This document shows positions 20,471-21,983 of a stretch of 21,983 nucleotides of DNA, in pieces. The notes beneath the pieces are model-generated. The model made no database searches and was not told where the DNA came from. It worked only from the letters and a program-made list of their open reading frames with translations. A program made the position numbers and the translations under genes. Positions within the stretch are counted from its first letter, which is position 1, and each line of letters begins with the position of its first letter. Origin of the DNA: JAQTRU01 sp041645555. Its GTDB lineage: Bacteria; Patescibacteriota; Patescibacteriia; Patescibacteriales; JAQTRU01. The stretch covers positions 1 through 21,983 of the forward strand of contig JBAZPX010000016.1 of NCBI GenBank assembly GCA_041645555.1. Reading direction: 5' to 3'.

Positions 20471-21934
20471 ATGAAGAGAATCAGAGAGGAGCTTGGTCTC
20501 ACTTTCGACGATGTTTCTTTAGTGCCGGCGTTTTCTGGAGTTTTGCCCAACGAAGTGGATGTGAGAACCAGATTATCGCGAAACATAAGCCTGAACATTC
20601 CTGTCGTCAGCGCGGCCATGGACACGGTAACGGAAGCAAAGACGGCTATTGTCCTTGCTCGGCTGGGCGGATTGGGGTTTATCCACAAAAATATGGTCAT
20701 TGAACTCCAAGCTCTGGAAGTGAAGAAAGTAAAGAAATCAGAAAGCGGCATGATTGTTAACCCCATCACCATAGAACCTGATCGCAGAATCAGCGAGGTT
20801 CTTGACATCATGAAGAGGTTTGAAATTTCTGGTGTCCCGGTGGTAAATGGCGGAAAGTTGGTGGGTATTATTACCAACCGCGATCTGAGATTCGAAACCG
20901 ACTTAACCAAACTGGTCAGCGAGCTGATGACCAAAGATGATTTAGTCACGGCCAGAGCGGGCATTACCCTCGACGAGTCCAAAGCTTTACTGCACAGGCA
21001 CCGGATAGAAAAGCTTTTGGTGGTAGACGAGGACGGCAAATTGCAGGGACTTATCACCATCAAAGACATCGAGAAGATAAGGCAGTTTCCTCACGCCTGC
21101 AAAGACGAGTTGGGTCGGTTAAGGGTAGGAGCCGCTATCGGTGTCGGGCCTGACACAGAGGAGAGAGTCGCAGCCCTTATTGAGGCCGGAGTTGATGTTG
21201 TGGTGATTGACACCGCCCACGGTCATTCAAAAAAAGTCATGGACACAGCCAGGGCTATAAGGGCGAAATTTCCCGGTCTTGAACTGATTGCCGGAAATGT
21301 GGCCACGGCCGCAGGAGTCAAAGCCCTTGTTGACGTCGGTGTTGATGCCGTCAAAGTCGGTGTGGGCCCGGGGTCAATCTGCACTACGCGAGTAGTGACA
21401 GGGGCCGGCGTACCACAGTTAACTGCCATTATGGATTGCGTTGCCGAAGCTATGAAACACGGAATTCCGGTTATCGCGGACGGCGGGATAAGGTATTCCG
21501 GGGACATAACCAAGGCTATAGCTGGCGGCGCGGATTCCGTCATGATCGGCAGCCTTTTCGCCGGGACCGAAGAAAGCCCGGGTGAAAGCATAATCATTCA
21601 GGGGAAAACCTATAAGGTGTACAGAGGTATGGGTTCGGAAGAAGCCATGAAAAAAGGGAGTGGCGACCGGTATTTTCAGGGAGGGGTAGAAAATCCGGAA
21701 GAATTTGTACCTCAGGGAATTGTGGGGCGCGTGCCTTATCGCGGTCCTTTGGAAAAAGTTATATTCCAGCTCGTAGGCGGGCTAAGGGCGGGTATGGGCT
21801 ATCTGGGGTGTGGGGATATAGAAACGCTCCGAAGCGCTTCCGAGTTCGTCAGGATTACACTGGCAGGGACCAGAGAGGGCCATGTCCATGATGTGGCCAT
21901 TATGAAAGAATCACCCAATTATCAGGTGGAGTAA
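20471..21934 (+). CDS. guaB: Inosine-5'-monophosphate dehydrogenase
   Basis: The product has 487 residues, a standard length. Residues 1-90 and 210-487 form the catalytic TIM barrel; a CBS pair is inserted at about 95-205. The catalytic loop is GVGPGSICTTR with Cys304, followed by IADGGIRYSGD and YRGMGSEEAM, and the flap residues Arg400-Tyr401 in DRYFQ. It oxidises IMP to XMP with NAD+, the committed step to GTP. The flap segment reads VPQGIVGRVPYRG, with Gln415 where most bacterial enzymes have Glu. GGAGGG precedes the ATG. The gene is GC-richer than the AT-rich accessory genes. No guaA or other purine gene is seen before the window ends. Confidence 0.97.
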   Translation: MKRIREELGLTFDDVSLVPAFSGVLPNEVDVRTRLSRNISLNIPVVSAAMDTVTEAKTAIVLARLGGLGFIHKNMVIELQALEVKKVKKSESGMIVNPITIEPDRRISEVLDIMKRFEISGVPVVNGGKLVGIITNRDLRFETDLTKLVSELMTKDDLVTARAGITLDESKALLHRHRIEKLLVVDEDGKLQGLITIKDIEKIRQFPHACKDELGRLRVGAAIGVGPDTEERVAALIEAGVDVVVIDTAHGHSKKVMDTARAIRAKFPGLELIAGNVATAAGVKALVDVGVDAVKVGVGPGSICTTRVVTGAGVPQLTAIMDCVAEAMKHGIPVIADGGIRYSGDITKAIAGGADSVMIGSLFAGTEESPGESIIIQGKTYKVYRGMGSEEAMKKGSGDRYFQGGVENPEEFVPQGIVGRVPYRGPLEKVIFQLVGGLRAGMGYLGCGDIETLRSASEFVRITLAGTREGHVHDVAIMKESPNYQVE

Positions 21935-21983
21935 TAATCTACATTTCATCTGACGGGGTGACAGTATCAAACAAGGGATTGCG

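Noticed and set aside
20407..21069. Minus-strand open frame opposite guaB
   Set aside because: It lies fully within the clearly real guaB gene and has no motif or start signal.

Overview
The window looks like a chromosomal segment from a Candidate Phyla Radiation (Patescibacteria, Parcubacteria-like) bacterium. This is an inference from gene content: compact AT-rich genes, many without a Shine-Dalgarno site; secreted proteins carrying the repeated 'ILLQVxxHGEAWYV' module I associate with these genomes; a DPBB-S11 peptidase fusion; a stand-alone PEP-mobile-domain protein; and tRNA genes without encoded CCA. A narrower lineage cannot be read from the sequence alone.

Layout. 1-383: a minus-strand tRNA-Gly(CCC), a cluster of short hairpins and a promoter. 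384-4906 (+): a secreted RlpA-like/D,D-carboxypeptidase fusion, ftsE, ftsX and a CrtC/AttH-like lipocalin-fold protein; heptamer repeats fill the spacers on both sides of ftsE. 4907-6735: two terminators, a GC-rich xylose-isomerase-like gene (-), a divergent promoter pair and a cold-shock gene (+) with a structured leader. 6736-8502 (-): a very AT-rich retron consisting of a candidate msr-msd RNA, a retron reverse transcriptase and a trypsin-like protease. The RT and protease lie in one reading frame and are separated by a single TAA. 8600-8706: a dispersed repeat containing a terminator. 8726-12432 (-): a membrane-anchored small protein, a secreted amidohydrolase-like protein, a zinc-ribbon membrane protein and a PEP-mobile-domain protein. 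12513-13497 (-): a secreted beta-rich protein that appears to sit inside a split copy of the same dispersed repeat. 13604-14974 (-): creD. 15022-15551: tRNA-Gln(TTG) with repeat copies and a MITE-like inverted-repeat element. 15583-17385 (-): typA. 17551-18301 (+): a REP-associated tyrosine transposase with palindromes inside its ORF and inverted repeats after it. 18332-20314 (+): mrdA (PBP2). 20471-21934 (+): guaB. The last 49 bases hold nothing I can identify.

How it works together. The core genes serve envelope growth and division (ftsEX, PBP2, the S11 carboxypeptidase, creD), stress and translation (typA, csp) and GTP supply (guaB). The accessory islands are the retron and the repeat, tRNA and RAYT regions. 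The retron is the most interesting system: its msr-msd candidate has an 11-bp perfect a1/a2 pair directly upstream of the RT, and its likely effector is a serine protease with an apparently intact catalytic triad.
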